Assembly: GCA_001429255.1 (NCBI GenBank)
Contig: LMJI01000001.1
Coordinates: forward strand, 583,882-647,881
DNA length: 64,000 nt
Direction: 5' to 3'
Source: Cellulomonas sp. Root930
GTDB lineage: Bacteria; Actinomycetota; Actinomycetes; Actinomycetales; Cellulomonadaceae
The notes below the pieces were generated by a model. The model was not told where the DNA came from. It did not search any database and worked only from the letters and a program-made list of their open reading frames with translations. Positions 27,502-39,145 of the stretch are shown in pieces (the stretch's first letter is position 1; every line of letters starts with the position of its first letter). The translations under genes were made by a program, and so were the position numbers.

Positions 27502-28448
27502 CGCGTGCTCCCTCCGGTTCTCGCGTCCTCGTCGACGGCCAGCTCGTCGTCGTCGCCGGGTCCCGCACCGGCACCCGTGCCGGTCGCACCCTGCCACGCC
27601 GCCGCCACCCGCACCGCGTCGGCCGAGCCTGCCACCTCGTGCACCCGCACGCACCAGGCCCCCGCGGCCGCGGCCAGCGCGGTCACCGCCGCCGTCGCAC
27701 GGTCCCGCGCGAGCGGCGGCGCCGGCTCCTCGTCCCTACCCGCCAGCAGGTGGCCGAGGAAGCGCTTGCGGCTCGCGCCGACCAGCACAGGGAAGCCGTC
27801 GGCCACCAGCTCGGGCAGCCGCGCCAGCAGGGGCCAGTTGCTGCTCCCTGCCTTCGCGAACCCGAGGCCGGGGTCGAGCACCACCTGGTCGTCGTGCACC
27901 CCCGCGGCGCGCAGCGCGTCCACGCGGGCGGCGAGCTCGCGGCGCACGTCGGTCACCACGTCGTCGTAGTCGTCGAGGTCGTCCATCACGTCGGCGTGGC
28001 CGCGCCAGTGCATCGCCACGTAGACCACGCCGGTGTCGGCGACCGCGGAGTACATCGCGTCGTCGGCCAGGCCGCCCGAGACGTCGTTGACGATCGCGGC
28101 GCCGCGACCGACGGCCGCGCGGGCGACCACCGCGCGGGTGGTGTCCACGCTCACCGTCGCACCGCGGTCCACCAGCTCCTCGACCACCGGCAGCACCCGG
28201 GCCAGCTCGTCCTCGACCGCGACGCGGCGCGACCCCGGCCGGGTCGACTCGCCGCCGACGTCGAGCAGGTCCGCGCCCTGCTCCAGCAGCTCGAGACCGT
28301 GGGCCACCGCGGCACCCGGGGTGAACCACCGGCCGCCGTCGGAGAAGGAGTCCGGGGTGACGTTGACGACGCCCATCACGAGCGTCCGTCCGAGGTCGTG
28401 CAACCGTGCCGGCAGCGGTGCCGGACGGGAGGAGCCTGGGCCTGTCAC
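27498..28448 (-). CDS. folP: Dihydropteroate synthase
   Basis: Condenses p-aminobenzoate with hydroxymethyldihydropterin pyrophosphate, the sulfonamide target. The 316-residue product has a TIM barrel with LVMGVVNVTPDSFSDGGRW, GADLLDVGGESTRPGS, VSVDTTRAVVARAAV, IVNDVSGG, VVLDPGLGFAKAGSSNWPLL and VLVGASRKRFLG, all expected pterin- and PABA-site motifs. A C-terminal acidic tail is dispensable-looking. It starts 26 bp after folE. Confidence 0.95.
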   Translation of the reverse strand: MTGPGSSRPAPLPARLHDLGRTLVMGVVNVTPDSFSDGGRWFTPGAAVAHGLELLEQGADLLDVGGESTRPGSRRVAVEDELARVLPVVEELVDRGATVSVDTTRAVVARAAVGRGAAIVNDVSGGLADDAMYSAVADTGVVYVAMHWRGHADVMDDLDDYDDVVTDVRRELAARVDALRAAGVHDDQVVLDPGLGFAKAGSSNWPLLARLPELVADGFPVLVGASRKRFLGHLLAGRDEEPAPPLARDRATAAVTALAAAAGAWCVRVHEVAGSADAVRVAAAWQGATGTGAGAGPGDDDELAVDEDARTGGSTR

Positions 28449-28474
28449 GGTGCGAGCCTAGGGTCTGCCGGGCG

Positions 28475-29098
28475 TCAGCGGCCGAGCACGAGGCTCATGG
28501 CCTCCGCGCGAGTGGCGACGTCACGCATCTGCCCGCGCACCGCCGACGTGACCGTGCGCGACCCGGGCTTGCGGACGCCGCGCATCGACATGCACAGGTG
28601 CTCGCACTCGACCACGACGAGCACGCCGCGCGGCTGCAGCTCGGCGACGAGCGCGTCGGCGATCTGCGAGGTGAGCCGCTCCTGCACCTGGGGGCGCCGC
28701 GCGTACACGTCGACCAGGCGTGCGAGCTTGCTCAGTCCGGTGATGCGGCCGTCGGTGCCGGGGATGTAGCCGACGTGCGCGACGCCGTGGAACGGCACGA
28801 GGTGGTGCTCGCAGGTGGAGTACACCTCGATGTCCTTGACCAGCACCATCTCCTCGTGACCGATGTCGAAGGTGGTGGTCAGGACGTCGCCGGGCTCCTG
28901 GTAGAGGCCGGCGAAGATCTCCCGGTACGCCCGCGCGACCCGCGCCGGGGTCTCCCGCAGCCCCTCGCGGTCGGGGTTCTCCCCCACCGCCACGAGCAGC
29001 TCGCGGATGGCGGCCTCGACGCGGTCCTGGTCGTACTCGCCCACTGCCGCGCCCGTGAACGTCACCGGGCCGATGTCGGACACCTGCTCCTGGGCCAT
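28475..29098 (-). CDS. folE: GTP cyclohydrolase I
   Basis: Opens folate synthesis by converting GTP to dihydroneopterin triphosphate. The 207-residue protein has [39 protein letters not shown] (zinc Cys and catalytic His), [30 protein letters not shown] and [20 protein letters not shown] with the second zinc Cys. It starts 9 bp after ftsH and leads the folate block folE-folP-folBK. Confidence 0.96.
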   Translation of the reverse strand: MAQEQVSDIGPVTFTGAAVGEYDQDRVEAAIRELLVAVGENPDREGLRETPARVARAYREIFAGLYQEPGDVLTTTFDIGHEEMVLVKDIEVYSTCEHHLVPFHGVAHVGYIPGTDGRITGLSKLARLVDVYARRPQVQERLTSQIADALVAELQPRGVLVVVECEHLCMSMRGVRKPGSRTVTSAVRGQMRDVATRAEAMSLVLGR

Positions 29099-29107
29099 CG
29101 TCGCGAC

Positions 29108-31135
<2,028 letters not shown>

Positions 31136-31244
31136 GGGCGATCGGGGCAGAGCCCCTCAACCTCCGCTCGCGGGACAGGTGGCCTCGAAGTTACACGGGG
31201 AACCTGGGCGGGACCGACCGTGTTCACCGAGGGCGCACTCGACC

Positions 31245-31804
<560 letters not shown>

Positions 31805-31808
<4 letters not shown>

Positions 31809-32827
31809 TCCTCTTGATCCACCGCCCGTACCGGCGCTTCCCGCGGGGCGGGGGCCGGACCCAGGGCAAGCCTGCCACACGACCGACGGGCCGCGACCCC
31901 GCCCGGGAGGGCCACCGCGCCCTGCCCGTGCCAGTCCGTGACCAGCGCGTCGACCGCCAGCACGTGCACCCGCAGGAGCGCGCCGGCGGGGCTCCCGGCG
32001 GCGATCACGGCGGTCCGCAGCGCGCGGGTGCGCAGGGCAGGCGCCGCGGCCGCGAGCACGTCGACGTCGAGGCCCCCGTCCACCGACGCCGCGTTCAGCA
32101 GGTCGGCGGCCAGCGCGTCCAGCAGGTCCGCGTCGTCGCGCAGCTGGGCCGCGGTGCGGGCGAGCGCCTCCGCCACGCCCGGGCCGAGCACCCGCTCGAG
32201 CGTCGGGAGCGCATCGCTGCGGACGCGGCTGCGCAGCGAGGCGTCGGCGTGGGTGCCGTCGTTGGTGGGGTCGTGCCACGGCACCAGGTGCTGCGCGGCG
32301 CAGGCGGCCAGGGTGTCGGTGCGGCGCAGTCCCAGCAGCGGGCGGCGGAACCGTCCGCGCGTCGCCGGCATCCCCGCGAGCGTCCGTGCTCCGGACCCGC
32401 GGGCCAGTCCCAGCAGCACGGTCTCGGCCTGGTCGTCGAGCGTGTGCCCGAGCAGGACGGCCGCGGCACCGAGGTCGTCGGCGGCACGCTCGAGCGCCGC
32501 GTACCGGGCGGCCCGCGCGGGCGCCTCTCCGTGGCCGTCCACCGCGACGCGGACCACGACGGCGTCGAGCCCGAGCCCGCGGCACGCCTGCGCCGCCTCG
32601 TCGGCCACCTGCGCCGAGCCGTCCTGGAGCCCGTGGTCGACGACGACGGCCTGCGCGCGCCACGTCGTGGTGGTGCGCCCGGCGAGGAACGCGGCCCCCG
32701 CCGCGAGCGCGAGCGAGTCCGGTCCGCCGGAGCACGCGACCAGGACCAGCGCGTCCGGGGGCAGGTCGGCCAGCGAGGCGACGACCGCCGACCGCACCGC
32801 GGCCACCTCCCGGGCGGGACCGCTCAC
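31805..32827 (-). CDS. tilS: tRNA(Ile)-lysidine synthetase
   Basis: Modifies the wobble C of the AUA-reading tRNA-Ile to lysidine, an essential activity. The 340-residue product has the PP-loop SGGPDS at 33-38, [11 protein letters not shown], and the [21 protein letters not shown] motif. It continues with the [10 protein letters not shown] and W-HDPTN region ([22 protein letters not shown]) and a shorter C-terminal domain typical of actinobacteria. GTG 32827 overlaps the upstream stop by four bases; the same frame upstream encodes no TilS sequence. Confidence 0.93.
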
Positions 32828-33876
32828 CCGTGCACCCGCCTCACCCACGCACGCGGGTCGGAGATCTCCTGCGGCAGCGGCAGGCGCTCCGCCGACGTCC
32901 AGACCGCGTTCAGCCCCTCGATCCCGACGTCCTTGCGCACCGCCCGGACGAACGCGGCACCGTCGCGGTACTGCGCCAGCTTGGTGTCCAGGCCGAGCAG
33001 CCGGCGCAGCACGCGGTCGACGCCGCGGGCCTTCGCCGCCTCGTCGCGCCGGGCCTCGAACGCCTTGCGGATCTTGCGCACGCTGGGCACCACCCGCGGG
33101 CCGACCTCGTCCATCGCGACGTCCGCGTGCCCCTCGAGCAGGGCCATCACCGCGCCGACCTCCTCGAACACCTCCCGCTGGCGCGCGGACAGCAGGTCGA
33201 GGACCCCGGCGCCGTCGTCGGCACCGCCGGTCACCGCCCGCCCGACGGCCTGGAGCAGCTCGCCGACGCGCGGGACCAGGGACTTGTCGCCCGCCAGGTC
33301 GGTCATCAGCTCGGCCGCGCGGCTGCGCAGGTGGTCCGCGAGCCACGGTGCCGCGGCGAACTGCAGCGCGTGGGTCTGCTCGTGCAGGGCCACCCAGAGC
33401 CGGAAGTCGGACGGGTCCACCTTGAGCCGGCGCTCGTGGTGCAGCACGTTCGGCGCGACGAGGAGCAGCCGGCCGCGGCCGTCGTGGGACGTGAAGGGGT
33501 CGAACTGGCCGAGCACCTTCCCGGACAGGAGCGCCAGCACGCCGCCGACCTGCAGCGCGGCCGCCGAGCGGGTGGCCGACGACGGCGTCGTGGCGGCGAG
33601 CGGGCCGGTCATCGCGGCGAACACCTCGGCGTTGGCCAGGGCCCAGCGCGGACGGTCGACGACGAGCACCGTCGACACCAGCTCCGGCGGGGTCCCGTCC
33701 GCCGCCGTCAGTCCCGTGATCGCGCTCGCGTGCGCGGCCGCGCGGCCGGCGGCGTCGCGCAGGTCGTCCACGAGCGCGATCAGCTCCGCGCGGTCCGCCA
33801 CAGGCCCCGGCGCGGCCAGCCGCCCGGCGATGCGGGCGGCGAGCTCCCAGTCGACCGGTCCTTCGGCGTTGTCCAC
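32824..33876 (-). CDS. Zinc-dependent metalloprotease-like protein (coenzyme F420 biosynthesis-associated family)
   Basis: A 350-residue actinobacterial protein of the family annotated as zinc-dependent metalloprotease or F420 biosynthesis-associated (DUF2342 type). It has the HExxH motif HEQTHALQF at 165-169, upstream [27 protein letters not shown], and the distal [16 protein letters not shown] region supplying another potential ligand. No signal peptide is visible. The substrate is unknown. It lies 9 bp after dacB and overlaps tilS by four bases, the usual position for this family. Confidence 0.85.
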   Translation of the reverse strand: MDNAEGPVDWELAARIAGRLAAPGPVADRAELIALVDDLRDAAGRAAAHASAITGLTAADGTPPELVSTVLVVDRPRWALANAEVFAAMTGPLAATTPSSATRSAAALQVGGVLALLSGKVLGQFDPFTSHDGRGRLLLVAPNVLHHERRLKVDPSDFRLWVALHEQTHALQFAAAPWLADHLRSRAAELMTDLAGDKSLVPRVGELLQAVGRAVTGGADDGAGVLDLLSARQREVFEEVGAVMALLEGHADVAMDEVGPRVVPSVRKIRKAFEARRDEAAKARGVDRVLRRLLGLDTKLAQYRDGAAFVRAVRKDVGIEGLNAVWTSAERLPLPQEISDPRAWVRRVHG

Positions 33877-33885
33877 CGGGTCAAA

Positions 33886-35298
33886 CTAACCGCAGCCGCA
33901 CCCGGACAACGTGGTGACGAACGAGTCGATGGCCGCGCGCGGGCCCCACTGGCCGCCGTCGGGCGTCGCGTCCGCCATGACGACGAACACCAGCTGGCGC
34001 CCGTCGGCGTCGAGCACCGTGCCCGCCAGCGACGTGACGTGCGGGAGGCTCCCGGTCTTCGCGCGGACCAGCCCGCGCGCCGTCGACTGGGTGTAGCGGT
34101 CGCTCAGGGTGCCGGTGAGCCCGGCGATCGGCATGCCCGTCGCGACGTCCCGCAGCACCCCGTGCGCGGGGTCGGTGGCCAGCCGCAGCAGGCCGACGAG
34201 CAGGTCGGGCGGGAGCACCGACCCCGCGCCGAGGCCCGAGGCGTCGGAGAGGTTGGCGCCCGTGGTGTCGACCCCGGCCACGGCGACCGCGTGCAGGACG
34301 GCGGTGGTGCCGCCCTCGAACGTGGCGGGCAGGCCCGCGTCGATGGCGACCAGCCGCGAGACGACCTCGGTGATCGCGTTGTCGGACGTGTCGAGGAAGT
34401 GGTGCACGATCCCGTCCAGCGGGGCCGACCGCACGATGCCGAGCTCGCGGGCGTTCTCCGGCATCTCCGACCGCCGCGGCGTGCCGTCGACCGTGATCCC
34501 CACCTCGGCCAGTCGCTGCGCGAACGTCTTGGCCGCGGCGAGCGACGGGTCCGCGTAGCGCGGGGGGTACTCCCCGGGCGTGATCTTGGCGGTGTCGACG
34601 GCCAGCGGGGTGACCGGCGCGACGAAGCCCGCAGCGATGTCCGCCGGGTTCCACGTGGGGCTCAGCGTGGGACCGGAGAACAGGAAGTCGTCGAACCCGA
34701 GGCTCACCGTGGTGACGCCCTCGAGCTGCAGCGCCTTGGCCACCTGGGCGGCCAGGTCGGCCAACCCGGCGTGCCCCTCGACGGCCGCCGGGTCGCCTGC
34801 ACCGGCGGCGAGCATCATGTCCCCGCCGCCGACGAGCACGATGCTGCTGCCCGCGCCGCGCACGACCCTCGTCGGCAGGGTCACGTCCGGCCCGAGGGTG
34901 CTCAGCGCCGCGATGGCCGTCACCAGCTTGGCCGTCGACGCCGGCGTGCGGCCGGCGTCCGGCAGGTGCGCGCCGAGGACGTCCCCGGTCAGCTGGTCCG
35001 CGACGACCACCCCGACGCTCGTGCCCATGCGGGGGTCCTTGACCAGCCCGTCGACCAGCGCCTGCACGTTCGCCGCGACGGGCACCGGCGCCTGCGGGTC
35101 CAGGTCCGCGAGCGCGGAGCCGGTGTCGACCGGCTCGACCGCGCCCGGGGCGGTGGGGAACGGAAGGGGGTCCGGCGGCGGGTCCTCCAGCGTGACCATG
35201 CCCGGGACCACGTCGTACGCGTCCGCCGTCGCGTACGCCCCGCCGGCCAGCACCAGGACGAGGAAGCCCGTGCCGACGACTCTCGCCGCTGTGGTCAT
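33886..35298 (-). CDS. dacB: D-alanyl-D-alanine carboxypeptidase/endopeptidase (PBP4 type)
   Basis: A penicillin-binding protein that trims peptidoglycan peptides outside the membrane. About 470 residues with a short N-terminal membrane anchor (VVGTGFLVLVLAGGAYA). The three penicillin-binding motifs are SxxK (PASTAKLVTA, Ser121/Lys124 from ATG 35298), SxN (SDN in DTSDNAITEV) and KTG (VRAKTGSLPHV). The large insert between SxxK and SxN marks the class C PBP4 family. GTG 35304 is an alternative start. It heads the long leftward gene series and is divergent from ppa. Confidence 0.93.
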   Translation of the reverse strand: MTTAARVVGTGFLVLVLAGGAYATADAYDVVPGMVTLEDPPPDPLPFPTAPGAVEPVDTGSALADLDPQAPVPVAANVQALVDGLVKDPRMGTSVGVVVADQLTGDVLGAHLPDAGRTPASTAKLVTAIAALSTLGPDVTLPTRVVRGAGSSIVLVGGGDMMLAAGAGDPAAVEGHAGLADLAAQVAKALQLEGVTTVSLGFDDFLFSGPTLSPTWNPADIAAGFVAPVTPLAVDTAKITPGEYPPRYADPSLAAAKTFAQRLAEVGITVDGTPRRSEMPENARELGIVRSAPLDGIVHHFLDTSDNAITEVVSRLVAIDAGLPATFEGGTTAVLHAVAVAGVDTTGANLSDASGLGAGSVLPPDLLVGLLRLATDPAHGVLRDVATGMPIAGLTGTLSDRYTQSTARGLVRAKTGSLPHVTSLAGTVLDADGRQLVFVVMADATPDGGQWGPRAAIDSFVTTLSGCGCG

Positions 35299-35450
35299 CG
35301 TCACCCCGCCCCGCTCGCTCCCCGGTGGGACGCCCCGTCCCGCGGTGCGTCAGACTACTGTCCGAGACAAGGGCGCCCCTGACACTCCGGCGCGCCGCAT
35401 GACGACAAGTGTCGCGACCGCCGGCCGCGGACGTGGGGCGGAGGAGCACT

Positions 35451-35948
35451 GTGGAGTTCGACGTCACGATCGAGATCCCCAAGGGTCAGCGCAACAAGTA
35501 CGAGGTGGACCACGCCACGGGGCGCATCCGCCTCGACCGGATGCTGTTCACCTCGACCCGGTACCCCGACGACTACGGCTTCATCGAGGGCACCCTCGGC
35601 GAGGACGGCGACCCGCTCGACGCCCTGGTGCTGCTCGAGGAGCCGACGTTCCCCGGCTGCCTGATCCGCGCCCGCGCGCTCGGCATGTTCCGCATGCGCG
35701 ACGAGGCCGGCGGCGACGACAAGGTCCTGTGCGTGCCGACGGGCGACCAGCGCGCCGCGTGGCGGCAGGACATCGACGACGTGTCCGACTTCCACCGCCT
35801 GGAGATCCAGCACTTCTTCGAGGTCTACAAGGACCTGGAGCCGGGCAAGTCGGTCGAGGGGGCCCACTGGGTAGGCCGCTCGGAGGCAGAGGCGGAGATC
35901 GAGCGCAGCCGCCAGCGAGCGATCGACACCAACTACTACAGCCACTGA
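35451..35948 (+). CDS. ppa: Inorganic pyrophosphatase
   Basis: Hydrolyses pyrophosphate to drive biosynthesis. The 165-residue family I enzyme has [54 protein letters not shown] (metal-binding Asp cluster), [11 protein letters not shown], and [20 protein letters not shown] 35451 has GGAGGAG 5-6 nt upstream; the in-frame extension to 35409 lacks family sequence. It is divergent from dacB and followed by two palindromic repeats that may end its transcript. Confidence 0.96.
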   Translation: MEFDVTIEIPKGQRNKYEVDHATGRIRLDRMLFTSTRYPDDYGFIEGTLGEDGDPLDALVLLEEPTFPGCLIRARALGMFRMRDEAGGDDKVLCVPTGDQRAAWRQDIDDVSDFHRLEIQHFFEVYKDLEPGKSVEGAHWVGRSEAEAEIERSRQRAIDTNYYSH

Positions 35949-35970
35949 GGCTGCCACCCCCCCACCCGCA

Positions 35971-36014
35971 ACGTCCGCACTCCTGCAGGTTCCAACCCGC
36001 GGGAGTGCGGACGT
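35971..36014. repeat. Family A 44-nt palindromic repeat, copy A4
   Basis: Arms ACGTCCGCACTC (35971-35982) and GAGTGCGGACGT (36003-36014), flanked by CA and TG that extend the pairing by two. The centre is GGTTCCAACC. It lies 22 bp after the ppa stop and 19 bp before copy A5. Confidence 0.87.
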
Positions 36015-36033
36015 TGTTGTTCTCCCCCTCGTC

Positions 36034-36077
36034 ACGTCCGCACTCGTGTGGGCTCCAACCCGCGCGAGTGCGGACGT
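36034..36077. repeat. Family A 44-nt palindromic repeat, copy A5
   Basis: Perfect arms ACGTCCGCACTCG (36034-36046) and CGAGTGCGGACGT (36065-36077), with centre GGGCTCCAACCC. Second of the upstream pair; it ends 96 bp before the likely start of the DUF559-domain gene. Confidence 0.87.
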
Positions 36078-36173
36078 TGTCGAGCCGCCCTCCGGACGCT
36101 GCTCAGGGCTCCTTCGTCCACAGCTTTCGTCGCGCTCCACGACCTGGCTGGCGCGCGCCGGGAACCTGGGCGG

Positions 36174-37157
36174 ATGGCAACGGGTCGTCAGCCGCGGGTG
36201 GAACGCCGTGAGCGCATCGCGGCTCACGCTGCTGAGCAAGCCGGACTGCTCACTCGCCCGCAGATCCGCAGCCTCGGAGTCACTGCCGCCCAGCTCGAGG
36301 CGGAGCTCGCCGCCGGCAGATGGCGATGCGTCGGCAGGAACACCGTCGTGGTCGCGTCGCCGCAGCCGAGCGACCGGGTCGACTGGTGGCTCGGCATTCT
36401 CGAGTGCGCTCCACGGGCTGCCACGGGTTCGCGCCCCCGAGCCGCCGTCGCCGGGCTCACGGCATTGATCGCGGCCGGGCTCTCGGGAATCGCCGACGAC
36501 GGCCTCGTGCACATCGCCGCCCCGAAGTCGTCGCACCCGGTCCCACCGTCACCGGGCTTCCGCGTCCACGAGACGCGACGCTGGCGCGACGAGGACATCG
36601 TGACCGTGGGAGTCCCGCGAGCGAGGCCCGAGGTCGCGACCATCCAGGCGGCGCTGTGGGCGAGGACGGATCGGGAGGCGACCCTCCTGCTCGTCGCGAC
36701 CGTGCAGCAACGACTGACGGCGATCGACCCTCTTGTCTCGGTGCTCGAGCGGGTGAAGCGGGATCGGAGACGCTCACTGCTCCGGAGCGTGCTGGTCGAC
36801 GTCGCAGGCGGAGCCCACTCGCTCAACGAGCTCGACTTCGCCGCGCACTGCCGAGCACGTGGCCTGCCGGAACCTGACCGCCAGGTCGTGGTCTCCTCAG
36901 CGCGCGGCGACTCCTACCTCGACGTGCGCTGGCGGCGGCGGCGAGTGGTCGTCGAGGTGGACGGCGTCGGTCACCTCCAGCCAGACCGGTGGATCGACGA
37001 CAGCCTCCGGCACAACGAGATCGCACTCGGGGGCGACACCGTGCTGCGGATCCCCAGCCTCGGCCTCCGCCTCGATCCTCATCGCCACCTGGATGCCGTG
37101 GAGCGCGCACTCCGCCAAGCGGGATGGGTTCCGTCCCCGGCGCGGCCCAGGGTGTGA
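36174..37157 (+). CDS. AbiEi-like winged-helix plus DUF559 (Vsr/PD-(D/E)XK-type) protein
   Basis: About 327 residues. The N-terminal 60 residues (AEQAGLLTRPQIRSLGVTAAQLEAELAAGRW) resemble the AbiEi-type antitoxin winged helix. The C-terminal 85 form a DUF559 nuclease-like domain: SYLDVRWRRRRVVVEVDGVGHLQPDRWIDDSLRHNEI then DTVLRIPSLGLR. The Asp and ExD of the PD-(D/E)XK-like core are present, so it may be active. An open frame starts at 36048 inside repeat A5; ATG 36174 is preferred because it excludes the repeat. No toxin partner gene is adjacent. Two family A palindromes precede it and two follow it, which is remarkable. It could instead be an orphan regulator; the function is unproven. Confidence 0.75.
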   Translation: MATGRQPRVERRERIAAHAAEQAGLLTRPQIRSLGVTAAQLEAELAAGRWRCVGRNTVVVASPQPSDRVDWWLGILECAPRAATGSRPRAAVAGLTALIAAGLSGIADDGLVHIAAPKSSHPVPPSPGFRVHETRRWRDEDIVTVGVPRARPEVATIQAALWARTDREATLLLVATVQQRLTAIDPLVSVLERVKRDRRRSLLRSVLVDVAGGAHSLNELDFAAHCRARGLPEPDRQVVVSSARGDSYLDVRWRRRRVVVEVDGVGHLQPDRWIDDSLRHNEIALGGDTVLRIPSLGLRLDPHRHLDAVERALRQAGWVPSPARPRV

Positions 37158-37159
37158 CA

Positions 37160-37203
37160 ACGTCCGCACTCGAACGCCCCCGAGCAGGCACGAGTGAGGA
37201 CGT
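37160..37203. repeat. Family A 44-nt palindromic repeat, copy A6
   Basis: Arms 37160-37172 and 37191-37203 with one mismatch (CGAGTGAGGACGT). It begins 3 bp after the DUF559 gene stop codon. It is the most diverged copy in its centre. Confidence 0.85.
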
Positions 37204-37220
37204 CCCCTGGGGGGAGCAGA

Positions 37221-37264
37221 ACGTCCGCACTCGGGAGGGCTCCAGCCCTATCGAGTGCGGACGT
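37221..37264. repeat. Family A 44-nt palindromic repeat, copy A7
   Basis: Perfect arms ACGTCCGCACTCG (37221-37233) and CGAGTGCGGACGT (37252-37264), with centre GGGCTCCAGCCC. It lies 17 bp after A6 and 18 bp from the stop of the converging NlpC/P60 gene. Confidence 0.87.
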
Positions 37265-37282
37265 TGCGGAAGAGGCGGCGGG

Positions 37283-38689
37283 TTACGGGCGGCCCGCGAA
37301 GGGCATCGTGTTGCCCCAGCGCATCTTGGTGGTGCGCAGGGGGTCGCCCGGCTTCGAGGCCTCCATGATCTGGCCGCCTCCGGCCCAGATGGCCACGTGG
37401 TAGATCGCGTCCGGGTTGTTGGCGTCGGTGGACCAGAAGACCAGGTCGCCGGGGCGCAGGTCGTTGTAGCTGATCTTGAGGACCTGCTTGTACTGGTCGC
37501 GCGTGGTGCGGGCGAGATTGACCCCCGCGGTGCGCCAGGCGCTCATCGACAGGCCGGAGCAGTCGTACCCGTCGGGGCCGACGCCGCCCCAGATGTACGG
37601 GAGGCCGGTCTTCGTCTGCGCCCAGGCCAGCGCTGCGGCACCGCCGGCCGCCGAGCCGCGCGACGTGCCCGTGCCGAGGCCGTACTTGGCGGGCGTCGGG
37701 GCGGGCGCGGGCGCCGGGGCCGGGGCGGGAGCCGGCGCTGGCGCCGGAGCGGGGTTGTTCGCCGCGGGCGGGGTCGTCGTCGCCGGAGGGGTCGTCGTGG
37801 CGGGCGGCGTCGTGGTGGCAGGCGGTGTCGTGGTGCCCGGCCTCGTCGCGACCGGGGTCGTGGTGGTGGGTGCCGTCGCGGCCGGAGCCGTGGCCACGGG
37901 ACGCATCGCGGCGGCGCGGGCGGCGGCGTCCTCGCGGTCGCGGCGCTGCTGGTCGACGAAGTCCTGGCGGGCGCGCTCGACCTCGGCGCTGGTCTGGCGG
38001 GCGGCGGCGAGGGCGGTGATGAGGCTGTCGCGCTCGGTGGCTGCGGCGGTCAGGGCCGCCGCGGCGTCGTCCTTGGCCTGCTCGGCGCCGGCCAGGGCGT
38101 CGGCGGCGGCGGACTTCGCGGCCTTGGCCTCGTCGGCGGCCTCGGTGGCGCGGGCGGCGAGGGTGGTGGCGACCAGCTGCGTCGCCTTGTACTGCTGGAC
38201 GGCCTCGTCGGCCTTGCCGCTGATGCGGTCGAGCGCGGTGGTCCGGCGCGCGACGTCCTGGAACCCGTCGGACGACAGGAGCGCCTGGAGCAGGTCGGTG
38301 GAGCCGCCGGAGCGGGCGAGCTCGCGGGCGATCGCGACGAGCTGGCGGCGGGCGTCCTCGGCCTTGCTGGACGCGTCCTCGGCCTGCGCGACGGCGTCCA
38401 GCGACGCCTGCTGTGCGGCGTCGGCGTCGACGACGGCCCGGTTGTAGGCCTCGCCGGCCTGCTGGACCTTGAGCTCGGCGGCGTCGGTCTCGGCGCTCAG
38501 CTGCGCGAGCCGGACCTCCATCGAGGCGACCGAGCGCTCCGCGGACTTCACCGCGCCCTGTGCCTGCTGGACGTCCTGCGCGGACGGCGGCGTCGGGTCG
38601 GCCAGGGCGCTGGACGCGCCGGCCGCGAGCAGAGCGGCGACGAGGGCTCCCGCGACGAGGGCCCTGCGTGTGCTCCTGCTGTGGCTCAC
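37283..38689 (-). CDS. Secreted NlpC/P60 peptidoglycan hydrolase
   Basis: An exported wall hydrolase expected to cut peptide stems (RipA-like endopeptidase). About 468 residues: a signal peptide (RRALVAGALVAALLAAGASSALA), a long Ala/Gln-rich coiled coil (about 35-250), and a Thr/Pro then Ala/Pro repeat linker. The C-terminal NlpC/P60 domain has GLPYIWGGVGPDGYDCSGL (catalytic Cys), RPGDLVFWS, and IYHVAIWAGGGQIMEA (catalytic His). GTG 38689, with GGGAG 8 nt upstream, is preferred over starts to 38773. The gene has a long leader region upstream. The coiled-coil plus NlpC/P60 layout matches cell-division hydrolases that are activated by partner binding. Confidence 0.92.
   Translation of the reverse strand: MSHSRSTRRALVAGALVAALLAAGASSALADPTPPSAQDVQQAQGAVKSAERSVASMEVRLAQLSAETDAAELKVQQAGEAYNRAVVDADAAQQASLDAVAQAEDASSKAEDARRQLVAIARELARSGGSTDLLQALLSSDGFQDVARRTTALDRISGKADEAVQQYKATQLVATTLAARATEAADEAKAAKSAAADALAGAEQAKDDAAAALTAAATERDSLITALAAARQTSAEVERARQDFVDQQRRDREDAAARAAAMRPVATAPAATAPTTTTPVATRPGTTTPPATTTPPATTTPPATTTPPAANNPAPAPAPAPAPAPAPAPAPTPAKYGLGTGTSRGSAAGGAAALAWAQTKTGLPYIWGGVGPDGYDCSGLSMSAWRTAGVNLARTTRDQYKQVLKISYNDLRPGDLVFWSTDANNPDAIYHVAIWAGGGQIMEASKPGDPLRTTKMRWGNTMPFAGRP
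37692..37840 (-). repeat. Coding tandem repeats (Ala-Pro and Thr-Thr-Thr-Pro-Pro-Ala)
   Basis: Inside the NlpC/P60 gene: about four 18-nt units encoding TTTPPA followed by an Ala-Pro dipeptide run. They form the flexible linker between coiled coil and catalytic domain. Such repeats can change length by slippage. Confidence 0.7.
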
Positions 38690-39145
38690 CGTGTGCACTC
38701 CCCGACGTGGACGAACGGCTCTGGCAGCCGTTCCTCGAAGGACGCTACCTGCGAAAACCTCAGGAGAGAACACCTGTCACACCAGTCCCACGAGTCACAT
38801 CCATGTGCTTTGGGACGAACCGGACGCGATCCGTGCGACATCACCCGTTCGCAGCAACGGACACCCGAAGATCCACATCCTGAGACGGCTGTTCCAACGA
38901 CCGGACGGATCCGCCTACCCTCGGCCCATGTCCCGCCGAATGTGTCGCTGACCCAGCGCACGCTCGGCTGTGCCCGCGGGCAGGTCACCGTCACCAGACG
39001 ACGGCCCTGACCCCGCCCGAGCCATGGCTCGATCCGTGCGCCACTCCCCCCTCCGCGGGACGGATGTCGGCTGCCCGAGGCCCTCCGCGGATCCGTGCAC
39101 CACAGCAGATCCATCGACAGTCCATCGACAACGGAGCGCAGCACC
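38690..39145. other. 456-bp divergent intergenic region (NlpC/P60 leader and metY promoter)
   Basis: No supported gene. Near the NlpC/P60 start is a perfect 8-bp hairpin (GAACGGCT 38713-38720, AGCCGTTC 38726-38733). Farther up, a nested inverted repeat has GTCCCA (38785-38790), CACAT/ATGTG (38796-38807) and TGGGAC (38811-38816). On the metY side, a direct repeat GATCCGTGCRCCAC occurs at 39031 and 39090, with CTCCGCGG near both. I looked for c-di-AMP (ydaO) and SAM riboswitch cores and did not find them. Confidence 0.5.

Noticed and set aside
35971..36077. Paired repeats as a possible small CRISPR array
   Set aside because: Only two copies per site, each palindrome has a variable centre, spacers of 17-19 bp are too short, and no cas genes are present.
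36048..36173. Upstream extension of the DUF559 gene
   Set aside because: The extra codons run through repeat A5 and have no family similarity; ATG 36174 begins the wing-helix part cleanly.
37692..37840. Short tandem DNA repeats as a non-coding minisatellite
   Set aside because: They lie in frame in the NlpC/P60 gene and encode a normal Thr/Pro-Ala/Pro linker.
38690..39145. c-di-AMP (ydaO) riboswitch before the NlpC/P60 gene
   Set aside because: The conserved core segments are not visible in either orientation, although the gene type made it worth checking.
38900..39145. SAM riboswitch before metY
   Set aside because: No conserved SAM-I/IV core could be recognised; only short direct repeats are present.
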